A stretch of DNA of 64,000 nucleotides from Bacteroidaceae bacterium (GCA_017458585.1 JAFTAJ010000042.1:36647-100646), one strand, 5' to 3'; counted from the first letter of the stretch, positions 34,610 through 43,701 are shown. Numbers and translations are program-made. Notes: generated by a model from the letters alone, not told the origin.

Positions 34610-36265
34610 ATGAAAAAAATCATTTTTTCGCTATTATTGGTGCTGCCGACCAGCGGTCTGTGGGCGCAAAACCTGTCGAACACCTCGCAGCAACTCAAGA
34701 TATTCAACCAGCTCTATAAGACACTGGACCTCTACTATGTGGACACCCTCGATGCGGCCCAGAATATAGGCACAGCCATCAACGCCATGCTGGAGGAGCT
34801 AGACCCCTACACCGAATACTACACCGTCAAGACGGCCCGCGATCTCAACACCATGACCACAGGCAAGTATGCCGGGATTGGCTCGCTCATCCACTACTAC
34901 AAGGCAGAGGACCGCTGCATCATATATCAGCTCTACGAGGGCAAGCCTGCCCATCTGGGCGGCCTCAAGGTGGGCGATGTGCTGCTGGAGATAGACGGCA
35001 AAGACACCGGCCTCAGGGGTAGCCGCGACATCAACGACTACACCAGCTCAGTGAGCAGCGCACTGCGTGGCGACCCCGGCACCATAGCACCCATAAAAGT
35101 AAAGCGACCGGGCTGCCCCGACACGCTGACCATCAATATCACCCGAGCCAATGTGCAGATGCCTGCTGTGCCTTACAGCGGTATGGTAGCACCCGAGGTA
35201 GGCTATATCTACCTCAACTCGTTTACCACCGACTGCTCGCAGGAGGTGAAGCAGGCGCTACGCAGCGTGAAGGAGAAAGGCGCCAAGTCGGTCATTCTCG
35301 ACCTGCGCAACAACGGCGGCGGACTGGCCAATGAGGCAGTGAAGATTGTCAATCTCTTTGTGGAGAAAGGCAAACTGATACTCAAGATGAAGGGTAAGTT
35401 ATCTGACGCCAACACCTCCTACGCCACACAGAGCGCTCCCGAAGACCTCAACATACCCCTCGTGGTGCTGGTCAACGGTAACTCTGCCTCGTCGTCAGAG
35501 ATAGTGTGCGGATCGCTGCAAGACCTCGACCGCGCCGTGATAGTGGGTGAGCGCACCTTTGGCAAGGGACTCGTGCAACAGCCTCACCAGATGCCGGGCG
35601 ACGGAGTGCTCAAGCTGACCACGAGCCACTACTACATCCCCTCGGGACGCTGCATACAGGCGCTCGACTATAGCCACCGCACCGACAACGGCGAGGCATA
35701 CCGCATGCCTGACAGTCTGACCAGCGTGTTTTACACCGAGGCAGGCCGACCGGTGCGCGACGGTGGCGGCATCACGCCCGATGTCAGCGCGCCCGACAGC
35801 GTACCTACGCTGCTGGCTTATGTAAGGAACAGCGACGAATATTTTGACTATCTCACCCAATACTGCCTCGACCACGCCAGCATTGCTCCAGCCAGCGAGT
35901 TTGCGCTAAGCGACGAGGATTATAATGCTTTTGTGGATTACATAGTGCAGTCTGGCTTCACGCCCGAAGACAGGAGCAAGCGAGTCGTGGATCAGCTGCG
36001 CAAGATTCTAAAGGCCGACGCTGCCAGCGATGAGGCAATGGCCAATCTCGACGCGCTGGAGAAGAGTATCAAGCCAGACCTGGCCAAGGTGCTCACACAG
36101 CAACAGACACTGATGAGCCGCTTCTTGGCCTCCGACATCTGCGAGCGCTACTACCTCTATGCGGGAGCGCTGCAAAACGCACTGCTACACGACAAGCAGC
36201 TCGACGCTGCCATTGAGGTACTGCAGAATACTTCAAAATATCAGGAGATTTTGAAAGGGAGATAG
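34610..36265 (+). CDS. S41 family C-terminal processing protease (first copy)
   Basis: A 551-residue exported serine protease. Signal peptide 'MKKIIFSLLLVLPTSGLWAQ', a PDZ domain around residues 85-180 ('GKYAGIGSLIHYY', 'GDVLLEIDGKDT'), and the S41 catalytic core with 'SVILDLRNNGGG', the catalytic serine region 'NGNSASSSEIVCGSLQD' and the Lys in 'GERTFGKGLVQ'. CtpA-like enzymes trim or degrade periplasmic proteins. A second S41 protease with a different C-terminus is at 42103-43689. Start 34610 is supported by the signal peptide and the upstream promoter. The 3' end abuts a 10-base repeat array and a terminator. Confidence 0.93.
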   Translation: MKKIIFSLLLVLPTSGLWAQNLSNTSQQLKIFNQLYKTLDLYYVDTLDAAQNIGTAINAMLEELDPYTEYYTVKTARDLNTMTTGKYAGIGSLIHYYKAEDRCIIYQLYEGKPAHLGGLKVGDVLLEIDGKDTGLRGSRDINDYTSSVSSALRGDPGTIAPIKVKRPGCPDTLTINITRANVQMPAVPYSGMVAPEVGYIYLNSFTTDCSQEVKQALRSVKEKGAKSVILDLRNNGGGLANEAVKIVNLFVEKGKLILKMKGKLSDANTSYATQSAPEDLNIPLVVLVNGNSASSSEIVCGSLQDLDRAVIVGERTFGKGLVQQPHQMPGDGVLKLTTSHYYIPSGRCIQALDYSHRTDNGEAYRMPDSLTSVFYTEAGRPVRDGGGITPDVSAPDSVPTLLAYVRNSDEYFDYLTQYCLDHASIAPASEFALSDEDYNAFVDYIVQSGFTPEDRSKRVVDQLRKILKADAASDEAMANLDALEKSIKPDLAKVLTQQQTLMSRFLASDICERYYLYAGALQNALLHDKQLDAAIEVLQNTSKYQEILKGR

Positions 36266-36328
36266 AAGGAGATAGAAGGAGATAGAGGGAGATAGAAGGA
36301 GGTAGAAGGAGGTAGAAGGAGATAGAAT
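36259..36328. repeat. 10-base tandem repeat, about 7 copies
   Basis: GGAGATAGAA repeated with single changes (GGAGATAGAG, GGAGGTAGAA). It starts in the last codons of the S41 protease gene and fills the spacer up to the terminator. Confidence 0.92.
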
Positions 36329-36356
36329 AATCGCCGAAGGTTTTCTTCGGCGATTA
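36329..36356. terminator. Bidirectional terminator between S41 protease and gpmI
   Basis: AATCGCCGAAG and CTTCGGCGATT form a stem around a TTTT-containing loop. AT-rich tails on both sides fit termination of the two converging genes. Confidence 0.8.
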
Positions 36357-36360
36357 TTTA

Positions 36361-37896
36361 TTAGTCTTCGATGAGGTTTTGGCCTGTCATCTCCTTGGGC
36401 TGGGGAAGCCCCATGATATGGAGGATGCTGGGGGCCACATCGGCGAGGATGCCGTCCTTGACAGTGGCGTTCTTGTTCTGGGTGATATAGATGAACGGCA
36501 CGGGATTGAGCGAGTGGGCGGTGTTGGGGGTGCCATCTTCGTTGATGGCGTGGTCGGCATTGCCGTGGTCGGCGATGATGATGGTCTCATAGCCTGTCTC
36601 ATTGGCGGCAGCCACCACATCGTGCACACAAGCATCCACGGCTACCACGGCCTTCTCGATAGCCTCATACACTCCCGTGTGGCCTACCATGTCGCCATTG
36701 GCGAAATTGACCACGATGAAGTCGTACACATTCTTGCGGATGGACTCTACGAGTTTGTCCTTCACCTCGTAGGCCGACATCTCAGGCTTGAGGTCGTAGG
36801 TAGCCACCTTGGGTGATGCCACCAGAGTGCGGTCCTCGCCCTCGTAGGGAGCCTCACGACCACCGTTGAAGAAGAAGGTGACATGGGCGTACTTCTCGGT
36901 CTCGGCGGTGTGGAGCTGGCGCAGCCCCTTGCCGCTGAGATACTCGCCGAGGGTGTTGTCGACATTCTCTTTGGGGAAGAGGATGCCCACTCCCTTGAAG
37001 CTGGCGTCGTAGGGAGTCATGCAGTAGTATTTGAGGCCGGGGATGGTGTGCATGCCTTCCTCGGGCATGTCCTGCTGGGTGAGCACGATGGTCAGCTCCT
37101 TGGCGCGGTCGTTGCGGAAATTGATGAAGATGACCACATCGCCCTCCTTGATGGTGCCGTTGACGTTGGCGTTCACCAGCGGCTCCATAAACTCGTCCGT
37201 GTCCTTGTGCTCAGGAGTGTCGGCATCGTAGCAGAACTGCACTCCCTCCACCATGTCGGCCACTTCCTTGCCCTTGCCGCTGATAAGCTGGTCGTAGGCC
37301 ACCTTGATGCGGGCCCAGCGCTTGTCGCGGTCCATGGCGTAGAAACGACCTATGATGCTGGCCACGGCAGCGCCGTTAGCCTCACAGTGGTCAGTGAGCT
37401 GCTGGATGAAACCCTTGCCGGAGCGCGGGTCGGTGTCGCGGCCATCCATGAAGCAGTGCACGAATGTGCGGCCGTCGAGGCCGTAGGCATGAGCTATCTC
37501 AATGAGCTTAAACATGTGGTCGAGGCTGGAGTGCACACCGCCGTCAGACGTGAGCCCCATGATGTGGAGGTTCTTGCCTGTCTCCTTGGCGTAGCCGTAT
37601 GCCTCGCGTACCTGCGGATTGTCCATGATGGAGCCGTCCTTGCAGGCACGGTTGATCTTCACAAGGTCTTGATACACGATGCGCCCCGCACCGATATTGA
37701 GGTGGCCGACCTCCGAGTTGCCCATCTGGCCATCGGGCAGTCCCACATGCTCGCCGCTGGCCTGCAGCTGCGAGTGGGGGTAGGTGTTGTTGAGATAGTC
37801 AAGGCAGGGAGTGGGTGTGCAACTGATTACATCGTCCTTGCCCTTATCGCCGATTCCCCATCCGTCGAGGATCATCAGTAAAGCTTTCTTTGCCAT
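36361..37896 (-). CDS. gpmI: 2,3-bisphosphoglycerate-independent phosphoglycerate mutase
   Basis: A 511-residue manganese-dependent enzyme interconverting 3- and 2-phosphoglycerate in glycolysis. '[11 protein letters not shown]' carries the first metal ligand, Ser61 in '[10 protein letters not shown]' is the phosphorylated residue, and '[15 protein letters not shown]' holds the second metal site. Length is typical. It is a single-gene transcript, divergent from the FMN-binding protein gene across a heptamer array, with a -7 element at 38016-38023. Confidence 0.96.
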   Translation of the reverse strand: MAKKALLMILDGWGIGDKGKDDVISCTPTPCLDYLNNTYPHSQLQASGEHVGLPDGQMGNSEVGHLNIGAGRIVYQDLVKINRACKDGSIMDNPQVREAYGYAKETGKNLHIMGLTSDGGVHSSLDHMFKLIEIAHAYGLDGRTFVHCFMDGRDTDPRSGKGFIQQLTDHCEANGAAVASIIGRFYAMDRDKRWARIKVAYDQLISGKGKEVADMVEGVQFCYDADTPEHKDTDEFMEPLVNANVNGTIKEGDVVIFINFRNDRAKELTIVLTQQDMPEEGMHTIPGLKYYCMTPYDASFKGVGILFPKENVDNTLGEYLSGKGLRQLHTAETEKYAHVTFFFNGGREAPYEGEDRTLVASPKVATYDLKPEMSAYEVKDKLVESIRKNVYDFIVVNFANGDMVGHTGVYEAIEKAVVAVDACVHDVVAAANETGYETIIIADHGNADHAINEDGTPNTAHSLNPVPFIYITQNKNATVKDGILADVAPSILHIMGLPQPKEMTGQNLIED

Positions 37897-38015
37897 AATC
37901 GTAAAATATTATTTTTTAAGGAGTTAACGCTTCGCTCCGAAGTTAGAGAAGTTATCGCAACTTCGTTGCTCAGAAGTTAAAGACAACAGTCTTCTATCTA
38001 CCTCTTATTTTTCTG

Positions 38016-38023
38016 CAAAAATA
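38016..38023 (-). promoter_or_regulatory. -7 element of gpmI
   Basis: TATTTTTG on the minus strand, about 120 bp before gpmI. Its -33 region would fall in the GTTCAAT array. Confidence 0.45.
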
Positions 38024-38031
38024 ATAAAAAA

Positions 38032-38059
38032 GTTCAATGTTCAATGTTCAATGTTCAAT
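38032..38059. repeat. 7-base tandem repeat, 4 perfect copies, between divergent promoters
   Basis: GTTCAAT occurs four times without change. It lies exactly between the -7 elements of gpmI and of the FMN-binding protein gene and occupies both -33 positions. Confidence 0.95.
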
Positions 38060-38067
38060 GTTTTTAC

Positions 38068-38075
38068 TAATTTTG
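38068..38075 (+). promoter_or_regulatory. -7 element of the FMN-binding protein/nitroreductase operon
   Basis: TAATTTTG ends 29 bp before the ATG at 38105. No TTTG upstream; the position is taken by the heptamer array. Confidence 0.55.
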
Positions 38076-38104
38076 CCGCGCTTTTATACCTTATTATATA
38101 TATA

Positions 38105-38590
38105 ATGAAAACAATAGCTATCATTTTCGCCCTACTGGCAGGTGCCACCACAGCCATGGCACAGCACGGCAGAGCACAGGCCCCTGCCGTCAACAAGGCA
38201 CCGGCCCTCAATGCCAAGAATGTTACTGAGCTCGGCCTCGGCAGCCAGCAGTTCACGCAGAAAGCGGACAATGTATGGACTACCAATAAGGGCGTTACCA
38301 TCTACTCGTCGCACCCCTATGGCGACAATATCAAGGGCTACAGCGGCGCCACTCCACTCTTTATCGCAGTCGACAAGAGCGGCAAGATTGTGGGCGTAGC
38401 ACCTGCCGCCAACGCCGAGACACCACAGTTTTGGAAGCGACTGACTGATGCCAAGTTCTTCAAGGCATGGAAGGGGCTCACCCTGCAGCAGGCAGCCACC
38501 AAGAAGGTAGACGCAGTGACAGGCGCCACCTTTAGCTCCAACGCAGTAATACAGACAGTGCAAGCCACGACAAAGCAAGTGAAAAAGTAA
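38105..38590 (+). CDS. Secreted FMN-binding domain protein
   Basis: A 161-residue exported protein: signal peptide (ends AMAQ), a short linker, then an FMN_bind domain with 'GYSGATPLFIAVDKSGKIVG' and the flavinylation-type motif 'DAVTGATFSS', where FMN is joined to a threonine by ApbE in related proteins. Start 38105 is chosen because the signal peptide begins there, and the promoter lies between it and the longer frame's start. The nitroreductase gene starts 4 bp after its stop, so the two are one operon, suggesting electron transfer between them outside the cytoplasm. No apbE is in the window. Confidence 0.85.
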   Translation: MKTIAIIFALLAGATTAMAQHGRAQAPAVNKAPALNAKNVTELGLGSQQFTQKADNVWTTNKGVTIYSSHPYGDNIKGYSGATPLFIAVDKSGKIVGVAPAANAETPQFWKRLTDAKFFKAWKGLTLQQAATKKVDAVTGATFSSNAVIQTVQATTKQVKK

Positions 38591-38594
38591 GTGT

Positions 38595-39185
38595 ATGAAG
38601 AAGACAAGTTATTTGGCTATTGTAGTGCTGTGCGCACTCTTTGCCACAAGTAGTTATGCACAGAATGATACCGACTTCTGGTCGGTAGTGAAGAACCGCA
38701 CCTCCGTGCGCCAGTGGCAGGACAAGCCTGTAGCCAAGGCCGATATTGAGGACATACTGCGTGCGGGCATGTCGGCTCCCACGGCTATGAACAAGCAGCC
38801 GTGGCGCTTCCTCGTCATCACCGATGCCAAGGAGCGCAATGCCCTTGCCGACAAGGTAGGGCGTGGCGACATGATTAGGAAGGCTCCCGCCATCATTGTG
38901 GTGTGTGGTGATATGAGTGACGCATTCCCCGGTGATGCCCGCGACTTCTGGGTGGAGGACTGCTCGGCCGCGAGTGAGAACATCCTGCTCGCCATCACCG
39001 CCAAGGGCCTGGGCGGTGTATGGACAGGCGCCTATCCCACCAAGCGCTCTCAGGAAATACACGACGCCCTCGGTCTGCCCGAGAACATCGTACCGCTGAA
39101 CGTGATTCTCTTTGGCTATCCCAAAGACACCCCCACCCCCAAGGACAAGTGGAAACCCGAAAATATCCACTGGGAGAAGTGGTAA
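38595..39185 (+). CDS. Exported nitroreductase family protein
   Basis: A 196-residue FMN-dependent nitroreductase with an N-terminal signal peptide ('YLAIVVLCALFATSSYAQ'), unusual because most of the family is cytoplasmic. Core motifs: 'VKNRTSVRQWQDKPV' for FMN phosphate binding, 'RAGMSAPTAMNKQPWRF', and 'GGVWTGAYPTKRSQEIHDAL'. It follows the secreted FMN-binding protein by 4 bp. The natural substrate is unknown; quinones, flavins or nitro compounds reduced in the periplasm are possible. Without cytoplasmic NAD(P)H it would need electrons from another carrier, perhaps its neighbour. Confidence 0.88.
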   Translation: MKKTSYLAIVVLCALFATSSYAQNDTDFWSVVKNRTSVRQWQDKPVAKADIEDILRAGMSAPTAMNKQPWRFLVITDAKERNALADKVGRGDMIRKAPAIIVVCGDMSDAFPGDARDFWVEDCSAASENILLAITAKGLGGVWTGAYPTKRSQEIHDALGLPENIVPLNVILFGYPKDTPTPKDKWKPENIHWEKW

Positions 39186-39189
39186 ATTA

Positions 39190-39217
39190 GGAGGAAGGAG
39201 TAAGGAGGAAGGAGTAA
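39190..39217. repeat. 7-base tandem repeat, 4 copies (ABAB)
   Basis: GGAGGAA and GGAGTAA alternate twice between the nitroreductase stop and the convergent nucleosidase stop. The word GGAGTAA is shared with the RSKE-coding repeats at 33-34 kb. Confidence 0.92.
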
Positions 39218-39221
39218 GACT

Positions 39222-39794
39222 CTAAAGGTATTTCTCGAAGTATGCCTGCAGTGCGCTGCGGGCATGCTTTAGTTTGGCTGCCCAGGCTTCGACGGAGTTC
39301 TGGCCGAGTTTGTCGGTAACATACTTGACGGAGAGGAACGGCACGCCTGCCCGGCGACAGGTCCACGCCATAGCGAAGGACTCCATGTCAACGGCATCGC
39401 AGCCGAGATCTTCCTCGGGCGAGAAGACAAAATTGTCACCCGTATTGATGCGCACTGGCGCTGACATTGCCTGACCATCGATGACGGAGGGGAGGTCTGC
39501 ACCCCAAGTAAGGTCGCTCATGTCCAGCTCTCTGCACACGCCGTCGATGGGGAGGCGCTGCATGTCGCGGTCAACAAATTGACGGCTCACCAGTATGTCG
39601 CCCACATTGTGGCGATAACTGCCCACGGTGCCGATATTAAGCACGGCGTCGGGCTGATACTCTGCAATGGCGAACGCCAATGAGGCCGCAGCCTGAGTCT
39701 TGCCCATGCCAGTAATCACCTCCACGACTTCCGTAGCATCTATGCTGAGCGATATCCTCTCTTCCTTCAAAGCATAAGCGACAAGAATCTTCAT
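39222..39794 (-). CDS. Nucleosidase/phosphorylase of the PNP_UDP_1 (MTAN-like) family
   Basis: A 190-residue protein, shorter than the usual 230 for MTA/SAH nucleosidase. 'VITGMGKTQAAASLAFAIAE' and 'VLNIGTVGSY' form the substrate loop region, and 'CDAVDMESFAMAWTCRRAGV' carries the Met-Glu that binds the ribose in MTAN. It probably cleaves methylthioadenosine, S-adenosylhomocysteine or a related nucleoside (futalosine hydrolase is an alternative). Start 39794 (MKILVAYALKEE) fits the family; the longer frame to 39881 would overlap the promoter of the divergent tRNA-Leu. Confidence 0.8.
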   Translation of the reverse strand: MKILVAYALKEERISLSIDATEVVEVITGMGKTQAAASLAFAIAEYQPDAVLNIGTVGSYRHNVGDILVSRQFVDRDMQRLPIDGVCRELDMSDLTWGADLPSVIDGQAMSAPVRINTGDNFVFSPEEDLGCDAVDMESFAMAWTCRRAGVPFLSVKYVTDKLGQNSVEAWAAKLKHARSALQAYFEKYL

Positions 39795-39841
39795 GATATA
39801 AGTTTTTTGAATTTCATCTTTTATAAAAAACGGCATTTTTC

Positions 39842-39873
39842 TTTGGATATTGTAAAGGAAAGTGCTAACTTCG
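39842..39873 (+). promoter_or_regulatory. Promoter of tRNA-Leu
   Basis: TTTG (39842-39845) and TAACTTCG (39866-39873) are 20 bp apart, 11 bp before the tRNA. Confidence 0.7.
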
Positions 39874-39884
39874 CGGCGCAAAAT

Positions 39885-39970
39885 GCTCGAATGGTGGAAT
39901 CGGTAGACACGAGGGACTTAAAATCCCTTGCCCCGGAAGGGGCGTGTGGGTTCAAGTCCCACTTCGAGTA
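39885..39970 (+). tRNA. tRNA-Leu (anticodon TAA)
   Basis: An 86-nt class II tRNA with a long variable arm (GCCCCGGAAGGGGC-like). Acceptor GCTCGAA/TTCGAGT, anticodon stem GGGAC/TCCC region with loop containing TAA, T arm GTGGGTTCAAGTCCCAC, discriminator A970. Single gene with its own promoter and terminator. Confidence 0.96.
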
Positions 39971-39973
39971 CAT

Positions 39974-40008
39974 AAAAGAAGGAGGCCATCGGATGGTCTC
40001 CTTCTTTT
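39974..40008. terminator. Terminator after tRNA-Leu (bidirectional)
   Basis: AAAAGAAGGAG pairs with CTCCTTCTTTT around a CCAT/ATGG inner stem. It also lies just beyond the stop of the AraC-type gene on the minus strand. Confidence 0.85.
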
Positions 40009-40022
40009 ATCTTCCTTTATCT

Positions 40023-40421
40023 CTACCCTTTGAAGCCGTTACGCTTTACATAGTTGAGAGGAGTGCGGTCGTATTTCTTGGCAAATGCGCGGCGGAAGGT
40101 GCTGACGGATGCGAAACCACAGGCTTCTGCCAGGTCGCGGATGCTATGGGTGTTCATATAATCTGGCGTGTGGAATAATTCGTCGGCTCTCTCCAGGCGC
40201 AGCATGTTGACATACTCATTAAACTTGCAGCCCTTTACCTCGTTGATCATGCGCGAGGCATAGGTGCGGTTGGTTACGAGTGCTGCTGCAATTTCTTTGA
40301 GTGAGACATCTTTGCGCAGATAGAATTTTGTCTTCTTGGCAAGGTCGTCAAGCCTCTGCTCCAAGCGGCGGTTGAGTTCTTCCTTTTCCAATCCGAATGG
40401 TAATGAATTAGGTCTTTTCAT
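40023..40421 (-). CDS. AraC-type helix-turn-helix transcription regulator (small)
   Basis: A 132-residue protein that consists almost only of an AraC/XylS DNA-binding domain: 'SLKEIAAALVTNRTYASRMI' for the first HTH and 'SIRDLAEACGFASVSTFRRA' with 'FAKKYDRTPLNYVKR' for the second. The N-terminal roughly 30 residues are charged. There is no ligand or sensor domain, so it may be a constitutive or partner-dependent regulator. It is a lone gene with a -7-like TATTTTTG on the minus strand at 40468-40475. The target is unknown. Confidence 0.88.
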   Translation of the reverse strand: MKRPNSLPFGLEKEELNRRLEQRLDDLAKKTKFYLRKDVSLKEIAAALVTNRTYASRMINEVKGCKFNEYVNMLRLERADELFHTPDYMNTHSIRDLAEACGFASVSTFRRAFAKKYDRTPLNYVKRNGFKG

Positions 40422-40529
40422 GATACTTTTTTATTATTTTTGTTTGTTAATTTTGTTGTTGTAAGCGCAAAAATAATAAAAAAATAAAACACGCGCCATT
40501 AAAGATTGGATTTTTTTTGCTATTTTTTG

Positions 40530-40964
40530 CTATTTTTTCTCATTTCTATCGAAAAAAAGCAAGCGCAGAGCCTCATTTTCGGCTGCTTCCATCACGGCCC
40601 GCTGCCCTGGCCCTTTATCATCGATGCCGCACAGATGGAGCACTCCATGCACTATCACGCGATGGAGCTCCTCGTCATAATCGGTGTGCTGCAAGGCGGA
40701 ATTGCTGCGCACTGTGTCGAGGCTGATAAATATATCGCCATTGATTACATGGCCTTCGGTGTAGTCGAAGGTTATGATGTCGGTGTAGTAGTCGTGGGAG
40801 AGGTAGTGACGATTGATCTCCAGTATCTTCTCATCGTTGCAGAACACATATCCCAGCTCGCCTATGGTATAGCCGTAGTGAGCTGCCACCGCGCGGAGCC
40901 ACCGCGTAGTGTCGCGGCGTCGGAGACGGGGGAAGGGAACGGCTTCGCTGTTATAAGATATCAT
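40530..40964 (-). CDS. ybeY: Endoribonuclease YbeY
   Basis: A 144-residue metal-dependent RNase involved in 16S rRNA 3' end maturation and ribosome quality control. The zinc motif is 'HRVIVHGVLHLCGIDD' (H-x3-H-x5-D type), preceded by 'NRHYLSHDYYTDIITFDY' and 'GDIFISLD'. It ends the minus-strand GNAT-parE-coaD-S41-ruvB-ybeY run, 58 bp after ruvB, with a heptamer repeat and a hairpin in the gap. Two GCTATTTTTT units (40517-40538) lie at its 3' end. Confidence 0.94.
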   Translation of the reverse strand: MISYNSEAVPFPRLRRRDTTRWLRAVAAHYGYTIGELGYVFCNDEKILEINRHYLSHDYYTDIITFDYTEGHVINGDIFISLDTVRSNSALQHTDYDEELHRVIVHGVLHLCGIDDKGPGQRAVMEAAENEALRLLFFDRNEKK

Positions 40965-40965
40965 C

Positions 40966-41021
40966 GGTTAGCGGTTAAAAAGATCGCGGCTCAGAGGCCG
41001 CGATGAGGGTTAGCGGTTAGC
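40966..41021. repeat. 7-base repeats flanking a hairpin, ruvB-ybeY gap
   Basis: GGTTAGC GGTTAAA (40966-40979) and GGTTAGC GGTTAGC (41008-41021) stand on either side of a perfect stem GATCGCGGC/GCCGCGATG-like hairpin (40982-41003). The first copy touches the ybeY start codon. Confidence 0.85.
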
Positions 41022-41022
41022 G

Positions 41023-42060
41023 TTAATCGAAGAGGTCGGGCATTGTGTCTTGGAGGCCGAAGCGGCTGCGTCCCAGATGACGATAAGCCAAGTCTGTAGC
41101 TTCGCGACCACGGGGTGTGCGCTTGATGAAGCCTTCCATGATAAGGAAAGGCTCATACACTTCCTCCACGGTGCCCTGGTCCTCACCGATGGCGGTAGCG
41201 ATGGTGGTGAGGCCTACGGGACCGCCGCCAAACTTATCTATGATGGTGGTGAGGATGCGGTTGTCTATCTCATCAAGGCCGAAGGCGTCGATATTGAGTG
41301 CCTCCAGTGCGAGGTGGGCGATGTTCATATCGATGCGTCCGCTGCCCTTGACCTGGGCGAAGTCGCGCACCCTGCGGAGCAGGGCGTTGGCTATACGCGG
41401 CGTGCCACGCGAGCGGCTGGCTATCTCGCCTGCAGCATCGCTGTCTATCTCCACATTGAGTATGCTGGCCGAGCGCATCACGATGGTCTTGAGCGTGGCG
41501 GCGTCGTAGTACTCCAGGTGCAGGTTGATGCCAAAGCGTGCACGTAGCGGCGCGGTGAGCAGTCCGCTGCGGGTGGTGGCTCCCACAAGGGTGAAGGGAT
41601 TGAGGTCTATCTGTATGGAGCGGGCTGAGGGCCCTTTGTCTATCATTATGTCGATGCGATAGTCCTCCATAGCGGAGTAGAGGTACTCCTCCACTATCGG
41701 CGACAGTCGGTGTATCTCATCGATGAAGAGCACGTCGTGTGGCTCAAGCGAGGTGAGCAGTCCTGCCAGGTCGCCGGGCTTGTCGAGCACGGGGCCTGAG
41801 GATATCTTAAAGCCTACCTGCAGTTCATTGGCTATGATATTGCTGAGGGTGGTCTTGCCGAGTCCCGGAGGACCATGGAGCAGTGTGTGATCAAGTGGCT
41901 CGCCACGATACTTGGCTGCCTCGACAAACACCTTGAGATTGTCCACCACCTTGTTTTGGCCATGGAAATCGTCGAAGGTAAGCGGACGCAAGGCGTTTTC
42001 GTAGTCTTTGTCGGTTGAATAGCCACTCTGCTGGGCTCTTATGTCAAAAGTGTCGTCCAT
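41023..42060 (-). CDS. ruvB: Holliday junction branch migration helicase RuvB
   Basis: A 345-residue AAA+ motor that with RuvA drives branch migration of Holliday junctions. Walker A is '[12 protein letters not shown]' near residue 63, Walker B is '[12 protein letters not shown]', sensor 1 is '[11 protein letters not shown]' and the arginine-finger region is '[16 protein letters not shown]'. The C-terminal winged helix ends with '[13 protein letters not shown]'. Length is standard. ruvA is not nearby, which is common in Bacteroidetes. It follows the S41 protease gene by 42 bp. Confidence 0.96.
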   Translation of the reverse strand: MDDTFDIRAQQSGYSTDKDYENALRPLTFDDFHGQNKVVDNLKVFVEAAKYRGEPLDHTLLHGPPGLGKTTLSNIIANELQVGFKISSGPVLDKPGDLAGLLTSLEPHDVLFIDEIHRLSPIVEEYLYSAMEDYRIDIMIDKGPSARSIQIDLNPFTLVGATTRSGLLTAPLRARFGINLHLEYYDAATLKTIVMRSASILNVEIDSDAAGEIASRSRGTPRIANALLRRVRDFAQVKGSGRIDMNIAHLALEALNIDAFGLDEIDNRILTTIIDKFGGGPVGLTTIATAIGEDQGTVEEVYEPFLIMEGFIKRTPRGREATDLAYRHLGRSRFGLQDTMPDLFD

Positions 42061-42102
42061 TGATAGAATTTAAAAATTGAAGAATTGAAAAGGGCTCAGT
42101 TC

Positions 42103-43689
42103 TTACTTCTTAGTTTCCAGAAGCTGGAGGGCTCGTTTCACTATTTCGCTTTCCTCATTCATGATGACGTAGTACTCGTTCATCTCCCAGAGGTCGCGGG
42201 CCACAAGGGCCTTGAGCTGCAGACACAGACGCTCGGTGGTCTGCCGCAACTCGTCGTCGTCGACGGGCTTCACATTGGCTTCGCGTCCCTTGCTGATGAT
42301 GCTGTCCACAAGCTGCTGGGGCACTTCGAAGTCATTGCGGAACTTGTCGAAGTCCTTATACTTGCCGCCCAGCTCCTTGCGGTGGGTGTCATACCAGCTC
42401 ATATAGGTATTGAGAATGATGTTCTTGCGACTTAAGTCGCGATAGTGCTTGGTGTAGATGGTGGTGTCGAGTGGCACAAAGATGTCGGGCATTATACCTC
42501 CGCCGCCATACACCACGCGGTGCTGCTTGAGGGTGTAGCACTTGAGCGAGTCGGCGAAGTGGATGCTGTCGAGGTGCATAAGTTCGCCGCTGTTGTAGCG
42601 ATTGAGCACATCTTCCTCATACTCTTTCTTCTGCCCTTTCTTGTAGGGTTTCTGTATGCAGCGCCCTGATGGGGTGTAGTAATGGGAGACTGTCAGGCGC
42701 ACCATGCTGCCGTCGGGCAGGCTGACGGGGCGCTGCACGAGTCCCTTGCCGAAGGTGCGGCGGCCTATGATGGTGCCGCGGTCGTGGTCTTGCACAGCAC
42801 CGCTGACTATCTCTGCTGCTGAGGCTGTGTACTCGTCAACGAGTATCACCAGCGGCCCCTCTCTGAAGATGCCGTCGCCGGTAGCGGTGTGGCGCTGTCT
42901 GGGCACTGCGCGACCGTCGGTATAGACAACGAGGTCGCCTTTCTCCAAGAACTCGCTAGCCACAGCGTAGGCTGCCTCCAGATAGCCACCACCGTTGACC
43001 TGCAGGTCGAGGATAAGGCTCTTCATGCCTTTCTTTTTCAGCTTCTTGATGGCTTCGTGCAGCTCGTCCTTAGTGCTGGTAGCAAAGTTCTCGAGGCGGA
43101 TGAGCCCTATGCCCGGCCTGATGATATAGGCGGCATCGAGCGAGTGGAGCGGTATCTTGTCTCTCACCACGCGGAAGGTCAGGGTCTCCGAAACTCCGCG
43201 ACGCTTCACACCCAGCATCGCCACTGTCCCCTTGGGACCGCGCAGACGCTTCATCATCTCCTCGCGCTGCATCTTCACTCCGGCTATCGCGGTGTCGTTG
43301 ACCGAGATGATACGGTCGCCGGCCAGGATACCGACTTTCTCCGAGGGGCCCTTGGAGACGGTCTGTATCACCACCAGAGTATCGTTGAGGATATTAAACT
43401 GCACGCCGATGCCCTCGAAGTTGCTGTTGAGTGGCTCAGTAAGGCGCTTGGTCTCTGCGGCATTAGAGTATGTGGAGTGAGGATCGAGCTGTGCAAGCAT
43501 GCCCTTGATAGCCTCGTCGCTGAGACGCACAGTAGAGATAGTGTCGATATACAGGCTCTTGATGGCTGCCAATGTAACGCCCATCTTCTGCACAGCGTTG
43601 TTGATGTCGATGCGATCCTGAAGGCTCTGCCCTACAGCATTGAGCAGTGGCAAGGCTGTCATTATAAATATGTAGAGTATCTTTTTCAT
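42103..43689 (-). CDS. S41 family C-terminal processing protease (second copy)
   Basis: A 528-residue exported serine protease with a signal peptide ('ILYIFIMTALPLLNAVGQS'), a PDZ domain near residues 85-165 ('GIGVQFNILNDTLVV', 'AGDRIISVNDTAI'), and the catalytic region 'SLILDLQVNGGGY', 'VDEYTASAAEIVSGAVQD' and 'GRRTFGKGLVQ'. A C-terminal helical domain of about 150 residues follows. It differs from the copy at 34610-36265 in the C-terminus, so the roles are likely distinct. It lies between coaD (12 bp upstream) and ruvB. Confidence 0.94.
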   Translation of the reverse strand: MKKILYIFIMTALPLLNAVGQSLQDRIDINNAVQKMGVTLAAIKSLYIDTISTVRLSDEAIKGMLAQLDPHSTYSNAAETKRLTEPLNSNFEGIGVQFNILNDTLVVIQTVSKGPSEKVGILAGDRIISVNDTAIAGVKMQREEMMKRLRGPKGTVAMLGVKRRGVSETLTFRVVRDKIPLHSLDAAYIIRPGIGLIRLENFATSTKDELHEAIKKLKKKGMKSLILDLQVNGGGYLEAAYAVASEFLEKGDLVVYTDGRAVPRQRHTATGDGIFREGPLVILVDEYTASAAEIVSGAVQDHDRGTIIGRRTFGKGLVQRPVSLPDGSMVRLTVSHYYTPSGRCIQKPYKKGQKKEYEEDVLNRYNSGELMHLDSIHFADSLKCYTLKQHRVVYGGGGIMPDIFVPLDTTIYTKHYRDLSRKNIILNTYMSWYDTHRKELGGKYKDFDKFRNDFEVPQQLVDSIISKGREANVKPVDDDELRQTTERLCLQLKALVARDLWEMNEYYVIMNEESEIVKRALQLLETKK

Positions 43690-43701
43690 AATATATGGTG
43701 T

